The notes: generated by a model from the sequence alone, not told the origin. Counted from the stretch's first letter, positions 1-8,923 are shown. The stretch is 64,000 nucleotides of DNA from Alteribacter lacisalsi (GCF_003226345.1 NZ_PDOF01000001.1:930001-994000); one strand, 5' to 3'. Numbers and translations: made by a program.

Positions 1-254
1 CGTGCATCAAAATACAGATCCATCACTTTCGCTTTGGGAAGCGCCATTATCTCCTGGTCATAGCTTGGATCGTGTTTATTGCCGCCAAGACTTTTTCTAA
101 CCTGTTCCATTATGTCATCGGGATAGGTCGGGAGCGTTTTTGTTTCGGCATCATCCGCAGAGGCAAAGTGAATGGTGCCGACGTATGTAGCTGAAACAAA
201 AATTAAAAGAATGGCACTGAATAAAATGACGAGTTTTGCTTTTTTCACGTACAT
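1..254 (-). CDS. Partial secreted or membrane-anchored protein of unknown function (N-terminal part)
   Basis: The reading frame starts at an ATG (254-252) preceded by a strong AAAGGAGGA site at 261-269 and runs off the left edge of the window, so only the first 84 codons are visible. Residues 1-31 form a basic start (MYVKKAK) followed by a hydrophobic segment ending near FASADDAE, consistent with a signal peptide or N-terminal anchor. The visible mature part is polar and contains LPTYPDDIMEQVRKSLGG. I do not recognise the family. It is transcribed in the same direction as the manganese catalase next to it, but a terminator lies between them, so it is probably a separate unit. Confidence 0.7.
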   Translation of the reverse strand, partial: MYVKKAKLVILFSAILLIFVSATYVGTIHFASADDAETKTLPTYPDDIMEQVRKSLGGNKHDPSYDQEIMALPKAKVMDLYFDA

Positions 255-600
255 AAAAAGTCCTCCTTTAATGTAGGTTTCCAAAGAAATGCAGGTTTTT
301 AAAATTAATGATTGTATTCGGGAAGGATCTTCTTCCTTTTACAAAATTCTGTTAAACCTTTCATTTTTCATCATAAAGTTTTTTGAAAAATAACACAACT
401 AAGGAAACGTGATTAAAGCACTATGTAATCATATTTTAAATTTCCATTTACGAAACATAGGAAGTGTGGACGAACCTTCACTGCGAAACTATTAAAAATG
501 TCCTGACTCTTGAAAAGTCAGGACATTTCCCATCAAATATGAACTTTAAAGGACACATCTTCTCTTTCGTCAGCTGATTTTATCCCGGTTTCGGATAAAG
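255..600. other. Intergenic region between partial gene and catalase
   Basis: About 350 AT-rich bases with no supportable gene. It holds the ribosome site of the leftward partial gene near 261-269 and, at its other end, the terminator of the leftward catalase. I see no convincing -35/-10 pair for the partial gene. Confidence 0.6.
496..528 (-). terminator. Rho-independent terminator of the catalase gene
   Basis: A 13-bp perfect stem (AAATGTCCTGACT at 496-508 with its complement at 516-528) followed, on the minus strand, by a run of T. It sits about 70 bp downstream of the catalase stop codon. Confidence 0.8.
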
Positions 601-1506
601 CTACATCCCGGCCTCGTATTTAAGTCTTCTGGAAAGTTCCCTGAACTGTTCCTCATCAAATCCCGGCGCAAACTCCTCCGGCACCTGCTGGAGATCAGGT
701 ATCTCTCCGCCTTCAGGGATACCGTCCACCACTTCAAGTTCACCTGCAGGGCCAATTGGTGCAGGACCGTTCCAGATCCGGTCAAGCAACTGGTAATCAT
801 CATCGCTAAATCGGTACAATTTCAGGTGTGATCCTTCGTCTTCATATTTTTTCGCATAGTCAAATTTTGAATTATCCAGACTCGGTACAGGAAGCATTTT
901 CATCATATTGACTCCTGTTACTTCCTCCAGTGCTTTCGCATAGGCTACTGCATGGACACTTCCCCGTACTAAGAGGTACCCTGTCAGTTCTCTTGCAGCT
1001 TCGTTATCTGTCATCTGGTAAACACGCATTTTATGTGTTCGGGCTCCGCATTCAAGATAGAAGTTATGAAGCAGATCGTCCACAAGGTTTCCGCTTGAGA
1101 AGACGTTGTCTCCGGTCCATGCTTTTCCTGCAGAATCTGCGGGAACGGAATTCTGACCGCCGAGGATAAAATTGAATTTGTTCCCCATGCCGAGTGCATC
1201 ACGCAGCGGTGTATCATCAGGATTTGTGCTTCCATTGCCAATCGATCCGTCAAGGCAGACATTTATTGTATTTGCAACAAGCTCGACGTGTCCCATTTCT
1301 TCAGCAGTGATACTGGCAATCAGTTCGTAGAATGGCCGCAGCTTCTTTTTGCTCCTGAAATTAAACGACTGAAACATGTAGTTGTTCAGTGTCGACATCT
1401 CACCAAATCTCCCGCCAAGAAGCTCCTGAATGGCTCCAGCAGATTCAGGGTCGGGATGTTTAGGTCTCGGCAGATCAATTTGCAGACGGTCAACTCGTTT
1501 AAACAC
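601..1506 (-). CDS. Manganese catalase
   Basis: A 301-residue protein of the dinuclear-manganese (non-heme) catalase family, which converts hydrogen peroxide to water and oxygen in the cytosol. The metal ligand pattern of the family is present: E36, E70 and H73 (in EEMGH), E152 (in LECGARTHK) and H185 (in RGSVHAVAYAKALEE), in a four-helix bundle arrangement. Length is normal for the Bacillus YdbD-type enzymes. Translation starts at GTG (1506) with a GAGGAGG site just upstream. It is a single-gene unit with its own terminator. The C-terminus is proline- and acid-rich, as in relatives. In B. subtilis no catalase lies beside ylaL/glsA, so this is a lineage-specific neighbour. Confidence 0.93.
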   Translation of the reverse strand: MFKRVDRLQIDLPRPKHPDPESAGAIQELLGGRFGEMSTLNNYMFQSFNFRSKKKLRPFYELIASITAEEMGHVELVANTINVCLDGSIGNGSTNPDDTPLRDALGMGNKFNFILGGQNSVPADSAGKAWTGDNVFSSGNLVDDLLHNFYLECGARTHKMRVYQMTDNEAARELTGYLLVRGSVHAVAYAKALEEVTGVNMMKMLPVPSLDNSKFDYAKKYEDEGSHLKLYRFSDDDYQLLDRIWNGPAPIGPAGELEVVDGIPEGGEIPDLQQVPEEFAPGFDEEQFRELSRRLKYEAGM

Positions 1507-1764
1507 ACAAAAACCTCCTCGAATAATGGTGAAATCACTAGTAAAAATTCCCTGCTTGTCTTTTGTTAAACGTATATATAAAAATATTGCGAAAAACAGG
1601 CCTAAAGGCTGTCCGATTTATGACCGATCTTCACCAGCTGTAAGGCAAAACTGAAAAGTATGGTGAAACCGCAGGTGCAACGCACTGTTTTACTAAAAAC
1701 AGCACTAAAAACCTGTTATCCGGGTAAAGACTACTATCGGAAAAAGCTTAAGGGGGAGAAAAGA

Positions 1765-2196
1765 ATGAACGGGTTAAAACTTGCAATTGCAGCATTTGTG
1801 GTGACGGGTTTTGTCGGGATACTTGCAGCTGGGGGACCGCTTGCCTGCGCTTGTGAGGATGTACTTAATGCAAAACCGGGAGATCTCTTTGAACCGGTTG
1901 CGGAAAAGTCGGGACTGAGTGAAATTTCAGCGATTACTGCAGCTGGAGTATGGACTGAAAGAGTGATCGACAGCCGGGAGGAGAGTCTTCTGCCGTTTGA
2001 GTCAACAGAAGCGGTGAATCACATAGAAGAAGAGGTATTTACCGGAGTGTATGCTGTGCAGGAAGGAGACACAATTTCAGATATAGCAATGAAATTTGAT
2101 ACAACCGTTGCAGAACTTAAAAGAAGAAATCAACTTGCCAATCATCTCATTTACCCTGGTCAGATTGTTGCTGTCCCTGGGGCAGAAACAAAGTAA
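1765..2196 (+). CDS. Secreted LysM-domain protein
   Basis: A 143-residue protein with an N-terminal hydrophobic segment (residues 5-28, ending in a Gly/Ala-rich stretch and CAC) suggesting export, and one LysM domain at the C-terminus, about residues 96-138 (VQEGDTISDIAMKFDTTVAE, then NQL and YPGQIVAVP). LysM domains bind peptidoglycan N-acetylglucosamine chains, so the product is probably retained at the wall. Between the two lies about 65 residues of acidic linker without recognisable catalytic residues. I chose ATG 1765 because AGGGGGAG lies 8 bp upstream and the signal peptide starts there; upstream in-frame codons lack these. No enzymatic function is apparent. Confidence 0.8.
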   Translation: MNGLKLAIAAFVVTGFVGILAAGGPLACACEDVLNAKPGDLFEPVAEKSGLSEISAITAAGVWTERVIDSREESLLPFESTEAVNHIEEEVFTGVYAVQEGDTISDIAMKFDTTVAELKRRNQLANHLIYPGQIVAVPGAETK

Positions 2197-2235
2197 ACAA
2201 TGAAAGTTAAAATCTGCTGATTACTGGAATAATAG

Positions 2236-2278
2236 AAAAAGGCTGATGCAAAAGGAGCCCCTTTGCATCAGCCTTTTT
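2236..2278. terminator. Bidirectional terminator between LysM gene and ylaL-like gene
   Basis: A long stem (AAAAAGGCTGATGCAAA paired with its complement around a GGAGCCCC loop) with A and T tracts on both sides. It can serve the rightward LysM gene and the leftward gene that ends at 2347. Confidence 0.85.
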
Positions 2279-2346
2279 ATTCATCCTGGATGGCTGCCTG
2301 TTTAAGCGCTTCTTAAACAGGTAATATTAATCTCAGAAGACGGGTT

Positions 2347-2826
2347 TTATATTACGACAATTTCAACTACATGAGTGACAGGTTTGTCCGCGCCGGGCAT
2401 CAGCACATGAACTGGTCCGGTTTCATTAAGGGGCTTTCCTTTTTCGGAAAACTTCAAAATGGCCTGCCGGGCTTCTTCAATTGGATATTCTGCCAACTCT
2501 CCGTTCTCACCGGAGAAAACGATGGAGCGGGCGCTCTCATCAGGTGCTGCATTGTTGAGAAACGGAAGAAGTGGTATGCCGAAACTGGAGTTTTGCATTT
2601 CCTGCCGGTTTACCTTAACATCGTTTTCATTACGCACTTTCATACCCTGCTTACGATGCAGATCCCATGCTTCTCCACTGATTTGTCCGGATGGTTCCTG
2701 AGCGGCCTCCTGGCTTTCTGCATCAAGGTTCACCTTTCTTTTATCAAAAATAAACGATCCAGGGTCGAGAGTAATCTTATATCCGGTATTTCCTGAGATG
2801 ATTACGATCATTTCCTGTTGACTCAA
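2347..2826 (-). CDS. Conserved hypothetical protein, YlaL-like
   Basis: A soluble protein of about 159 residues. The N-terminus (MIVIISGNTGYKITLDPGSF followed by FDKRKV) resembles the start of a Bacillus protein group often labelled, without proof, as peptidyl-prolyl isomerase; I see no recognised isomerase fold. The middle is acidic and low in complexity, and the C-terminus (VLMPGADKPVTHVVEIVV) is conserved-looking. Its place immediately before glsA matches ylaL of B. subtilis. A GTG at 2835 abuts the AGGAG site too closely, so TTG 2826, eight bases from that site, is the more likely start; ATG 2811 is an alternative. Function unknown. Confidence 0.65.
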   Translation of the reverse strand: MSQQEMIVIISGNTGYKITLDPGSFIFDKRKVNLDAESQEAAQEPSGQISGEAWDLHRKQGMKVRNENDVKVNRQEMQNSSFGIPLLPFLNNAAPDESARSIVFSGENGELAEYPIEEARQAILKFSEKGKPLNETGPVHVLMPGADKPVTHVVEIVVI

Positions 2827-2941
2827 CTGTATCACTCCTCATAATAATCCGGCCGGCGTAAGGTTGCCGGTCAGGTGCTTCCTAAATTATAAAAGTTTAC
2901 ACTTTATTTGTCACACTTTAATCAGTCAGGGAGGGATCCGG

Positions 2942-3871
2942 ATGATCTGTAACGATAAAGATATTCTTCATGTAATGATAGAAGAGGCACGTACATATAC
3001 TCAAGGCGGGGAAGTAGCAAAATATATTCCTGCTCTCGCAGAAGCGGATCCATCTGTACTCAGTTTGGCGATTTACGATGGGGGCGGCCCTTGTGCTGCG
3101 GTTGGAAACACAGATGAAACGTTTACGCTCCAAAGTATTTCCAAGGTGCTTTCGCTGGCTCTTGCGCTGATGGACCGTGGAGAGGACGAGGTATTTTCGA
3201 GAGTGGGAATGGAACCTACCGGAGATCCGTTTAATTCCATCATAAAACTTGAAACGAACCGTCCGAATAAGCCGCTGAATCCGATGATTAATGCCGGAGC
3301 ACTCGCTGTCACATCTATGATCAGCGGATCTTCAACCGAGGAAAAGCTCGGTAGGCTTCTTACGTTTATTCATGAACTCACCGGCAATCCGGAAATTCGT
3401 TACGATGAGCATGTGGCCAAGTCCGAACTGAGGACAGCGGACCTGAATCGGTCACTCGCCTATTTTATGAGACAGCACAATGTCTTTGAAGATGAAGTGG
3501 AGGACCTGCTCGATCTTTATACAAAGCAGTGTGCCATTGAAGTCAGCTGTGAGGATCTTGCTAAGATCGGTTATGTCATTGCAAACGAAGGGAAGCATGT
3601 TCAGTCAAAGCGTCAGATCATTCCCCTGCATATTGCAAGAATTTTGAAGACGTTTATGGTTACCTGCGGGATGTATAATGCTTCAGGGGAATTCGCCATT
3701 CGGGTGGGCATCCCGGCAAAAAGCGGCGTGTCAGGCGGTATTATGGCGTCTATTCCACACGGGATCGGGATCGGCATTTACGGTCCAGCGCTGGACGATA
3801 AGGGAAACAGCGTTGCAGGAATGAAACTGCTTGAAGCATTATCCCACCGTTATGACCTGAGCATTTTCTAA
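2942..3871 (+). CDS. glsA: Glutaminase
   Basis: A 309-residue member of the serine-dependent beta-lactamase-like glutaminase family, which hydrolyses L-glutamine to glutamate and ammonia in the cytosol. The Ser-x-x-Lys catalytic motif is S65-I-S-K68, and family blocks NPMINAGALAVTS (about residue 113), YMRQ-like helix, and SGVSGGIMA near the C-terminus are present. Length equals the family norm of about 308-310. I start at ATG 2942 with AGGGAGG seven bases upstream; an upstream in-frame extension has no ribosome site. It sits before ylaN and pyc, as glsA2 (ylaM) does in B. subtilis, and is divergent from the ylaL-like gene. Confidence 0.93.
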   Translation: MICNDKDILHVMIEEARTYTQGGEVAKYIPALAEADPSVLSLAIYDGGGPCAAVGNTDETFTLQSISKVLSLALALMDRGEDEVFSRVGMEPTGDPFNSIIKLETNRPNKPLNPMINAGALAVTSMISGSSTEEKLGRLLTFIHELTGNPEIRYDEHVAKSELRTADLNRSLAYFMRQHNVFEDEVEDLLDLYTKQCAIEVSCEDLAKIGYVIANEGKHVQSKRQIIPLHIARILKTFMVTCGMYNASGEFAIRVGIPAKSGVSGGIMASIPHGIGIGIYGPALDDKGNSVAGMKLLEALSHRYDLSIF

Positions 3872-3905
3872 ATCCGTCTTTACAAGTAAGATTGCATTGG
3901 TTTTG

Positions 3906-3934
3906 TTGCAATTTTACATGTGAAAAGATAATAT
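3906..3934 (+). promoter_or_regulatory. Candidate sigma-A promoter for ylaN
   Basis: TTGCAA (3906-3911), a 17-bp spacer and TAATAT (3929-3934) lie in the glsA-ylaN gap about 45 bp upstream of the ylaN start. Each hexamer matches consensus at four of six positions, so this is plausible rather than strong. Confidence 0.35.
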
Positions 3935-3977
3935 TAGTAAGTAGGGATAGTTTCTTTTGGAAATAGGAGGGATGACC

Positions 3978-4268
3978 TTGGCTACAGAGACGTTATCCGG
4001 ACAGAGTGAGAAAGCATATGCCCTTCTAAAAGAAGATGCTCAGAAGATCCTCAATCTTATTGAAGTGCAGATGACCAACTTAACGATGCCCCAGTGTCCT
4101 CTTTACGAGGAAGTTCTTGATACGCAGATGTTCGGCCTCTCAAGGGAGATAGATTTTGCCATAAGGCTGAATCTGATCAGGGAAGAGGAAGGCAAGCAGC
4201 TTCTCGGACAGCTTGAACAGCAGCTGTCTGCTCTGCACGAAGCCTGTATGCGTGAAGAAGGTAAATAG
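3978..4268 (+). CDS. ylaN: YlaN family protein (DUF1507), iron-homeostasis factor
   Basis: A 96-residue, mostly helical cytosolic protein with the family core [20 protein letters not shown] (about residues 35-54) and flanking helices. YlaN proteins are broadly conserved in Firmicutes; work in Staphylococcus and Bacillus links them to iron and the Fur regulator. I infer the same role here from family membership only. ATG 3972 lies only one base after the AGGAGG at 3965-3970, whereas TTG 3978 has a proper spacing of seven, so the TTG start (protein beginning MATETLSGQ) is favoured. It lies between glsA and pyc, as in B. subtilis, and is followed by its own terminator. Confidence 0.88.
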   Translation: MATETLSGQSEKAYALLKEDAQKILNLIEVQMTNLTMPQCPLYEEVLDTQMFGLSREIDFAIRLNLIREEEGKQLLGQLEQQLSALHEACMREEGK

Positions 4269-4292
4269 TCCGGGAATTAGTATAATCAGTAC

Positions 4293-4327
4293 AAACCAGA
4301 CCTGCAGGTGACAGGTTTGGTTTTTTT
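4293..4327 (+). terminator. Terminator after ylaN
   Basis: A 12-bp stem with one G-U pair (AAACCAGACCTG with CAGGTTTGGTTT) around a 7-base loop, followed by a run of T to 4327. Confidence 0.8.
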
Positions 4328-4385
4328 GTTGTTATAAGAAATCTTCAAGTACGGTTTAAGGCAGTGTTCGTATGGATTGTGGCAA

Positions 4386-4420
4386 CCTGTCACATTATCT
4401 ATGGAGCGGAAAGCGGTAGG
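4386..4420 (+). repeat. Degenerate fragment of dispersed repeat A-prime
   Basis: The stretch from CTGTCACATTATC to GGAGCGGAAAGCGGTAGG matches the left end of the repeat that starts at 8149 (GGTCACATTATTAATGGAGCG...), but the core is missing. The rest of this 417-bp gap holds the ylaN terminator and a candidate pyc promoter. Confidence 0.45.
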
Positions 4421-4576
4421 ATAATGTTCAGGTGCTTATTACGAATTGGTTACTGCTTAGGGGTTACTAATTTTATTTTTAATATGTCTCTTAGTCAGAA
4501 AACCTCTATTCAGCGTAGACTCGCAAAACTGAAGAAAGGGTATACTCATTTTATTTTTTAATAATAATGAAGGATT

Positions 4577-4605
4577 TTGACGAAGGATGTATAAATAAAT
4601 AGAGT
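4577..4605 (+). promoter_or_regulatory. Candidate sigma-A promoter for pyc
   Basis: TTGACG (4577-4582), 17-bp spacer and TAGAGT (4600-4605) lie about 80 bp upstream of the pyc start. A short perfect inverted repeat (GTCACA...TGTGAC, 4627-4643) sits in the leader; its meaning is unknown. Confidence 0.4.
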
Positions 4606-4685
4606 AGCCCGGTTTCTTATATAGTATGTCACATTCAGTGTGACCGGCGCTTTCTTTTACATACCCATCCAAGGAGGAATTTCAG

Positions 4686-7600
4686 ATGAACCGGCTTAAC
4701 CGAATTAAAAAAGTATTGGTGGCCAACCGCGGGGAAATTGCCATCCGTATTTTCCGTGCCTGTACGGAACTTAACATACGCACGGTAGCAATTTATTCAA
4801 AAGAAGATACCGGTGCTTTTCACCGATACAAGGCGGATGAAGCGTATCTTGTAGGCAGAGGGAAAAAGCCGATCGATGCGTATCTCGATATTGAGGATAT
4901 TATTAAAACAGCGAAAAGAAATGATGTCGACGCCATCCATCCTGGCTATGGGTTTCTGTCGGAAAATATCCAGTTTGCGAAACGCTGTAAAGAAGAGGGG
5001 ATTATTTTTATCGGGCCGGATACGGAGCATCTGCGGATGTTTGGTGATAAGGTCCAGGCAAGAAAGCAGGCAATTGCCGCAGGCATACCGGTAATTCCCG
5101 GTACAGACGGCCCTGTGGCAGGGTTGGAAGAGGTAGAAGCGTTTGCTGAAGAGCATGACTACCCGCTGATGATAAAAGCATCTCTAGGTGGCGGCGGACG
5201 CGGTATGCGGATTGTCCGGGAAAAAAGCGAACTGAAAGAAAGCTTTGAGCGTGCACGTTCTGAAGCAAAAGCAGCTTTTGGCAGTGATGAAATGTATGTG
5301 GAAAAATTCGTAGAGAACCCCAAGCATATCGAAGTGCAGATTATCGGAGATCATGAGGGGAATCTGGTTCATTTATACGAACGTGACTGTTCGGTTCAGC
5401 GCCGGCATCAGAAAGTTGTTGAAGTGGCTCCGAGTGTGGCACTCAGCGATGAAGTTAGAGAGCGCATTTGTGCTTCTGCTGTCCAGTTGATGAAAAATAT
5501 CGATTATGTAAACGCAGGTACGGTTGAATTTCTTGTTACGAGAAACGATGATTTTTTCTTTATCGAAGTAAACCCGCGTGTTCAGGTTGAGCATACGATC
5601 ACAGAGATGATCACCGGTATTGATATCGTGCAGAGCCAGATCTATATCGCGGACGGAAAGAGACTGCACGATGCTCCCGTATCCATTCCAAGACAGGAAA
5701 ACATTTATACACATGGTTTTGCCATTCAGTCACGGGTGACAACAGAGGATCCTACAAACGGTTTTCTTCCCGACACAGGCAGGATCATGGCGTATCGTAC
5801 AGGAGGCGGGTTTGGTGTACGCCTAGATGCAGGTAACGGGTTTCAGGGCGCAATTATCTCTCCTCATTATGATTCACTGCTCGTGAAGCTGTCGACATGG
5901 GCTCTTACGTTTGAAGGGGCAGCAAGCAAAATGGTCCGTAACCTCAAAGAATTCCGGATCAGAGGTATTAAAACTAATATCGCCTTTCTGGAAAACGTTG
6001 TGCGTCATCCTTTGTTTATGCAGGGCCAGTATGACACCTCCTTTATCGACAAAACGCCGGAACTGTTTGTGTTTCCCGTGAGAAAAGACCGTGGAACCAA
6101 ACTTCTCAGCTATATAGGCTATACCGCTGTTAATGGCTACCCCGGAATTGGAAAAAAGAAAAAGCCTGTCTTTGATGAGCCGAGGCTGCCGGAAACAGAT
6201 TTTCTGAACCCGTTTCCGAATGGTACAAAGCAGATTCTGGACGAACGGGGGCCGGAAGGTCTGGCTGAGTGGGTCAAACAGCAGAAACAGGTACTGATTA
6301 CAGATACCACCTTTCGTGATGCCCATCAGTCCCTGCTTGCCACAAGACTCAGAAGCAATGATCTGGAGAAAATAGCAGAGCCGCAGTCACGTCTACTCCC
6401 GAATCTCTTTTCAATGGAGATGTGGGGCGGTGCCACGTTTGATGTTAGCATGCGGTTTCTTCATGAAGATCCGTGGAAGAGGCTGATCAGCCTTCGAAAC
6501 AAGGCGCCGAATGTTCTTTTTCAGATGCTGCTACGAGCTTCAAATGCGGTTGGCTATAAAAACTACCCAGACAACGTTATTGACGAATTCGTCGCTTCCT
6601 CTGCACAAGCAGGGATCGATGTGTTCAGAATTTTTGACAGCCTGAACTGGGTGGAAGGTATGAGACCGGCTATACAGGCTGTCCGGGATTCCGGAAAGAT
6701 CGCTGAGGCAAGTATGTGCTATACCGGGGATATTCTGGATCCTGCAAGGAGCAAATACGATTTAGCTTATTATGTAAGGCTGGCGAAGGAGCTGGAGGAA
6801 TCCGGTGCACATATTCTTGGGATTAAGGATATGGCCGGACTACTTAAACCAAAAGCTGCTTTTGAACTGATCGGCGCCCTCAAGCAGGAGCTGTCGATTC
6901 CGGTCCACCTGCATACCCATGACACAAGCGGGAATGGGATCTTTACGTATGCAAGAGCAATTGAAGCAGGTGTGGATATCGTTGATACAGCAATCAGCTC
7001 TATGTCCGGTCTGACGAGCCAGCCTAGTATGAACAGTCTGTATCACGCTATGTCGGGAGATCCGCGGCAGCCGGAACTGAATATAAAGGATGCTGACGCA
7101 CTGAGTGATTACTGGGAGGATGTCCGTCATTACTACAAAGATTTTGAAAGCGGGATGATGTCACCGCATCCTGAAATTTATGCACATGAGATGCCTGGGG
7201 GCCAGTACAGTAATCTGCAGCAGCAGGCAAAGGCTGTCGGGCTTGGAGAACGCTGGAGCGAAGTAAAAGAAATGTATCAGCGGGTAAACCATATGTTTGG
7301 TGATATTGTAAAGGTCACACCGTCATCAAAGGTGGTTGGAGATATGGCGCTGTTTATGGTCCAGAATGACCTGGATGAAGAACAGATCTACCAAAAAGGG
7401 GACGCCATAGATTTCCCTGACAGCGTAATTGAACTTTTTCAAGGGTATCTCGGTCAGCCTTATGAAGGATTTCCGGAGAAGCTTCAGCGGGTGATCCTGA
7501 AAAAAAGGGAAGCGATCACGGTTCGTCCTGGAGAACTGATGGAGCCTGTTGACTTTGATGGACTTAAGGAAGAACTCTTTCATAAACTTGGCCGTCAGGT

Positions 7601-8132
7601 GACCGGGCATGACGCCGTTTCTTATGCGCTGTATCCCAAAGTCTATCTTGACTACCAGACCTTTATTGAACAGTACGGTGACATTTCAGTACTTGATACT
7701 CCCACGTTCTTTTACGGGCTGAGGATGGGAGAGGAAGTGGAAATTGAGATTGAACACGGCAAAACTCTGATTGTCAAACTTGTTTCCATCGGTCAGGCAA
7801 GCCGGGATGGAAGCCGTGTAATCTATTTCGAACTGAACGGCCAGCCGCGGGAAGTGCATGTAACGGATGAAAGCATTGAATCAGACGTAAAGCAGAAAGT
7901 GAAAGCAGATAAAAATAACGACCGTCATATCGGTGCTTCAATGCCCGGAACGGTAATAAAAACTCTCGTTTCCGAGGGCGATAAGGTTAAAAAGGGTGAT
8001 CACCTGATGATAACGGAGTCGATGAAAATGGAAACGACCGTTCAGGCTCCATATGATGGTTCGGTAGAGGCGCTCCATGTTGTAAATGAGGAAGCCGTTC
8101 AGGCAGGAGATCTCCTGATTGTATTTAAATAA
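4686..8132 (+). CDS. pyc: Pyruvate carboxylase
   Basis: A full-length 1148-residue biotin enzyme that carboxylates pyruvate to oxaloacetate, replenishing the TCA cycle. Domains in order: biotin carboxylase (residues 7-460, KVLVANRGEIAIRIFRA, glycine-rich ATP loop GGGGRGMR near 165, EVNPRVQVEHT near 298), carboxyltransferase (about 535-810, DTTFRDAHQS, MEMWGGATFD, and metal ligands in HTHDTSGNG), conserved PYC_OADA region (MPGGQYSNLQQQ), and the biotinyl domain with ESMKMET, biotin on K1114. A strong AAGGAGGAA site precedes ATG 4686. Position after ylaN and before the cta genes matches B. subtilis pycA. Nothing is missing. Confidence 0.97.
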   Translation: MNRLNRIKKVLVANRGEIAIRIFRACTELNIRTVAIYSKEDTGAFHRYKADEAYLVGRGKKPIDAYLDIEDIIKTAKRNDVDAIHPGYGFLSENIQFAKRCKEEGIIFIGPDTEHLRMFGDKVQARKQAIAAGIPVIPGTDGPVAGLEEVEAFAEEHDYPLMIKASLGGGGRGMRIVREKSELKESFERARSEAKAAFGSDEMYVEKFVENPKHIEVQIIGDHEGNLVHLYERDCSVQRRHQKVVEVAPSVALSDEVRERICASAVQLMKNIDYVNAGTVEFLVTRNDDFFFIEVNPRVQVEHTITEMITGIDIVQSQIYIADGKRLHDAPVSIPRQENIYTHGFAIQSRVTTEDPTNGFLPDTGRIMAYRTGGGFGVRLDAGNGFQGAIISPHYDSLLVKLSTWALTFEGAASKMVRNLKEFRIRGIKTNIAFLENVVRHPLFMQGQYDTSFIDKTPELFVFPVRKDRGTKLLSYIGYTAVNGYPGIGKKKKPVFDEPRLPETDFLNPFPNGTKQILDERGPEGLAEWVKQQKQVLITDTTFRDAHQSLLATRLRSNDLEKIAEPQSRLLPNLFSMEMWGGATFDVSMRFLHEDPWKRLISLRNKAPNVLFQMLLRASNAVGYKNYPDNVIDEFVASSAQAGIDVFRIFDSLNWVEGMRPAIQAVRDSGKIAEASMCYTGDILDPARSKYDLAYYVRLAKELEESGAHILGIKDMAGLLKPKAAFELIGALKQELSIPVHLHTHDTSGNGIFTYARAIEAGVDIVDTAISSMSGLTSQPSMNSLYHAMSGDPRQPELNIKDADALSDYWEDVRHYYKDFESGMMSPHPEIYAHEMPGGQYSNLQQQAKAVGLGERWSEVKEMYQRVNHMFGDIVKVTPSSKVVGDMALFMVQNDLDEEQIYQKGDAIDFPDSVIELFQGYLGQPYEGFPEKLQRVILKKREAITVRPGELMEPVDFDGLKEELFHKLGRQVTGHDAVSYALYPKVYLDYQTFIEQYGDISVLDTPTFFYGLRMGEEVEIEIEHGKTLIVKLVSIGQASRDGSRVIYFELNGQPREVHVTDESIESDVKQKVKADKNNDRHIGASMPGTVIKTLVSEGDKVKKGDHLMITESMKMETTVQAPYDGSVEALHVVNEEAVQAGDLLIVFK

Positions 8133-8148
8133 GGCTGTGTACGTAATC

Positions 8149-8299
8149 ATTGTCGCTATTGGTCACATTATTAATGGAGCGAAAGGCGGCGACTCCAGCG
8201 GGAATAGCATCAGTTGAAGACCCCGCAGGACGATTTTTCCGAGGAGGCTGAAACGATGCCCGCGGAAAGCGTCCGCCTGCAGCGCAATAAAACAACAAT
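8149..8299 (+). repeat. Dispersed GC-rich repeat, type A-prime
   Basis: About 150 bp filling the 333-bp gap after pyc. The core carries GGAGCGAAAGGCGGCGACTC, GAAGACCCCGCAGG, GAGGAGGCTGAAACGATGCC and GCGGAAAGCGTCCGCCTGCA. The ends (ATTGTCGCTATTG and CAATAAAACAACAAT) are imperfect inverted repeats. The same core recurs near 10.1, 20.5, 28.3 and 31.8 kb. The remaining gap, to 8465, holds no gene I can support. Confidence 0.8.
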
Positions 8300-8465
8300 C
8301 TATTCGAAAACAGCTGCTAACAGCAACGAGTATTCGTGATAATCAGTCTACTAAAACCGGGTGTTGACTAAGCTGTGGATGGCCCCTTTACTAACGGTAA
8401 AACGTTTAATTTTACCATGTTGGGGAAATAAATAAATGCAGATATCAGAAAGGGGAGATCAAGTC

Positions 8466-8912
8466 ATGGCACACGAAAAACAAACAGAAATACTGAACCG
8501 CCACGTATCAAGTCTTAACGTACTATTTGTTAAACTGCACAACTATCATTGGTTTGTAAAAGGACCGGACTTTTTTACCCTGCATGAAAAATTTGAAGAG
8601 CTTTACAATGAAACTGCGGATCACATTGATGAACTTGCAGAGAGGCTGCTTGCAGTAAAAGGACGCCCTGTAGGAACCATGCGCGAGTACCTGGAGCTGT
8701 CGTCGCTTCAAGAGGCTTCGGGTGAAGATAAAGCTGAACAGATGGTCCAGGCCCTCTCAAAGGATTTTGATGTTCTGATTGAAGAACTAAAAGGGGACAT
8801 TGAAACACTTGAAGAAGAGGTTGGAGACGAAGCTACCGCTGATATGCTGATTGAAATCCGCCAGTCATTTGAAAAACACAACTGGATGCTCCGCTCGTAT
8901 CTGGGGCAGTAG
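8466..8912 (+). CDS. Dps family ferritin-like DNA-protection protein
   Basis: A 148-residue four-helix ferritin-like protein. Dps dodecamers oxidise ferrous iron with peroxide and store it, and many coat DNA. The ferroxidase pattern is visible: LHNYHWFVKGPDFFTLHEKF (about residues 25-44) followed by DHIDELAERLL, plus the late WMLRSYL helix. ATG 8466 is preceded by AAAGGGGAG; an in-frame upstream ATG lacks spacing. The gene stands alone between pyc and ctaA, where B. subtilis has nothing, and the repeat just upstream marks the same junction, so it may be an insertion into the conserved order. It could be called mrgA- or dps-like; paralogues cannot be separated from sequence alone. Confidence 0.9.
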   Translation: MAHEKQTEILNRHVSSLNVLFVKLHNYHWFVKGPDFFTLHEKFEELYNETADHIDELAERLLAVKGRPVGTMREYLELSSLQEASGEDKAEQMVQALSKDFDVLIEELKGDIETLEEEVGDEATADMLIEIRQSFEKHNWMLRSYLGQ

Positions 8913-8923
8913 ATCTGTATAAT

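Noticed and set aside
4364-4561. A 65-codon frame between ylaN and pyc
   Set aside because: No ribosome site; it spans a degenerate repeat and the region just before the pyc promoter candidate.
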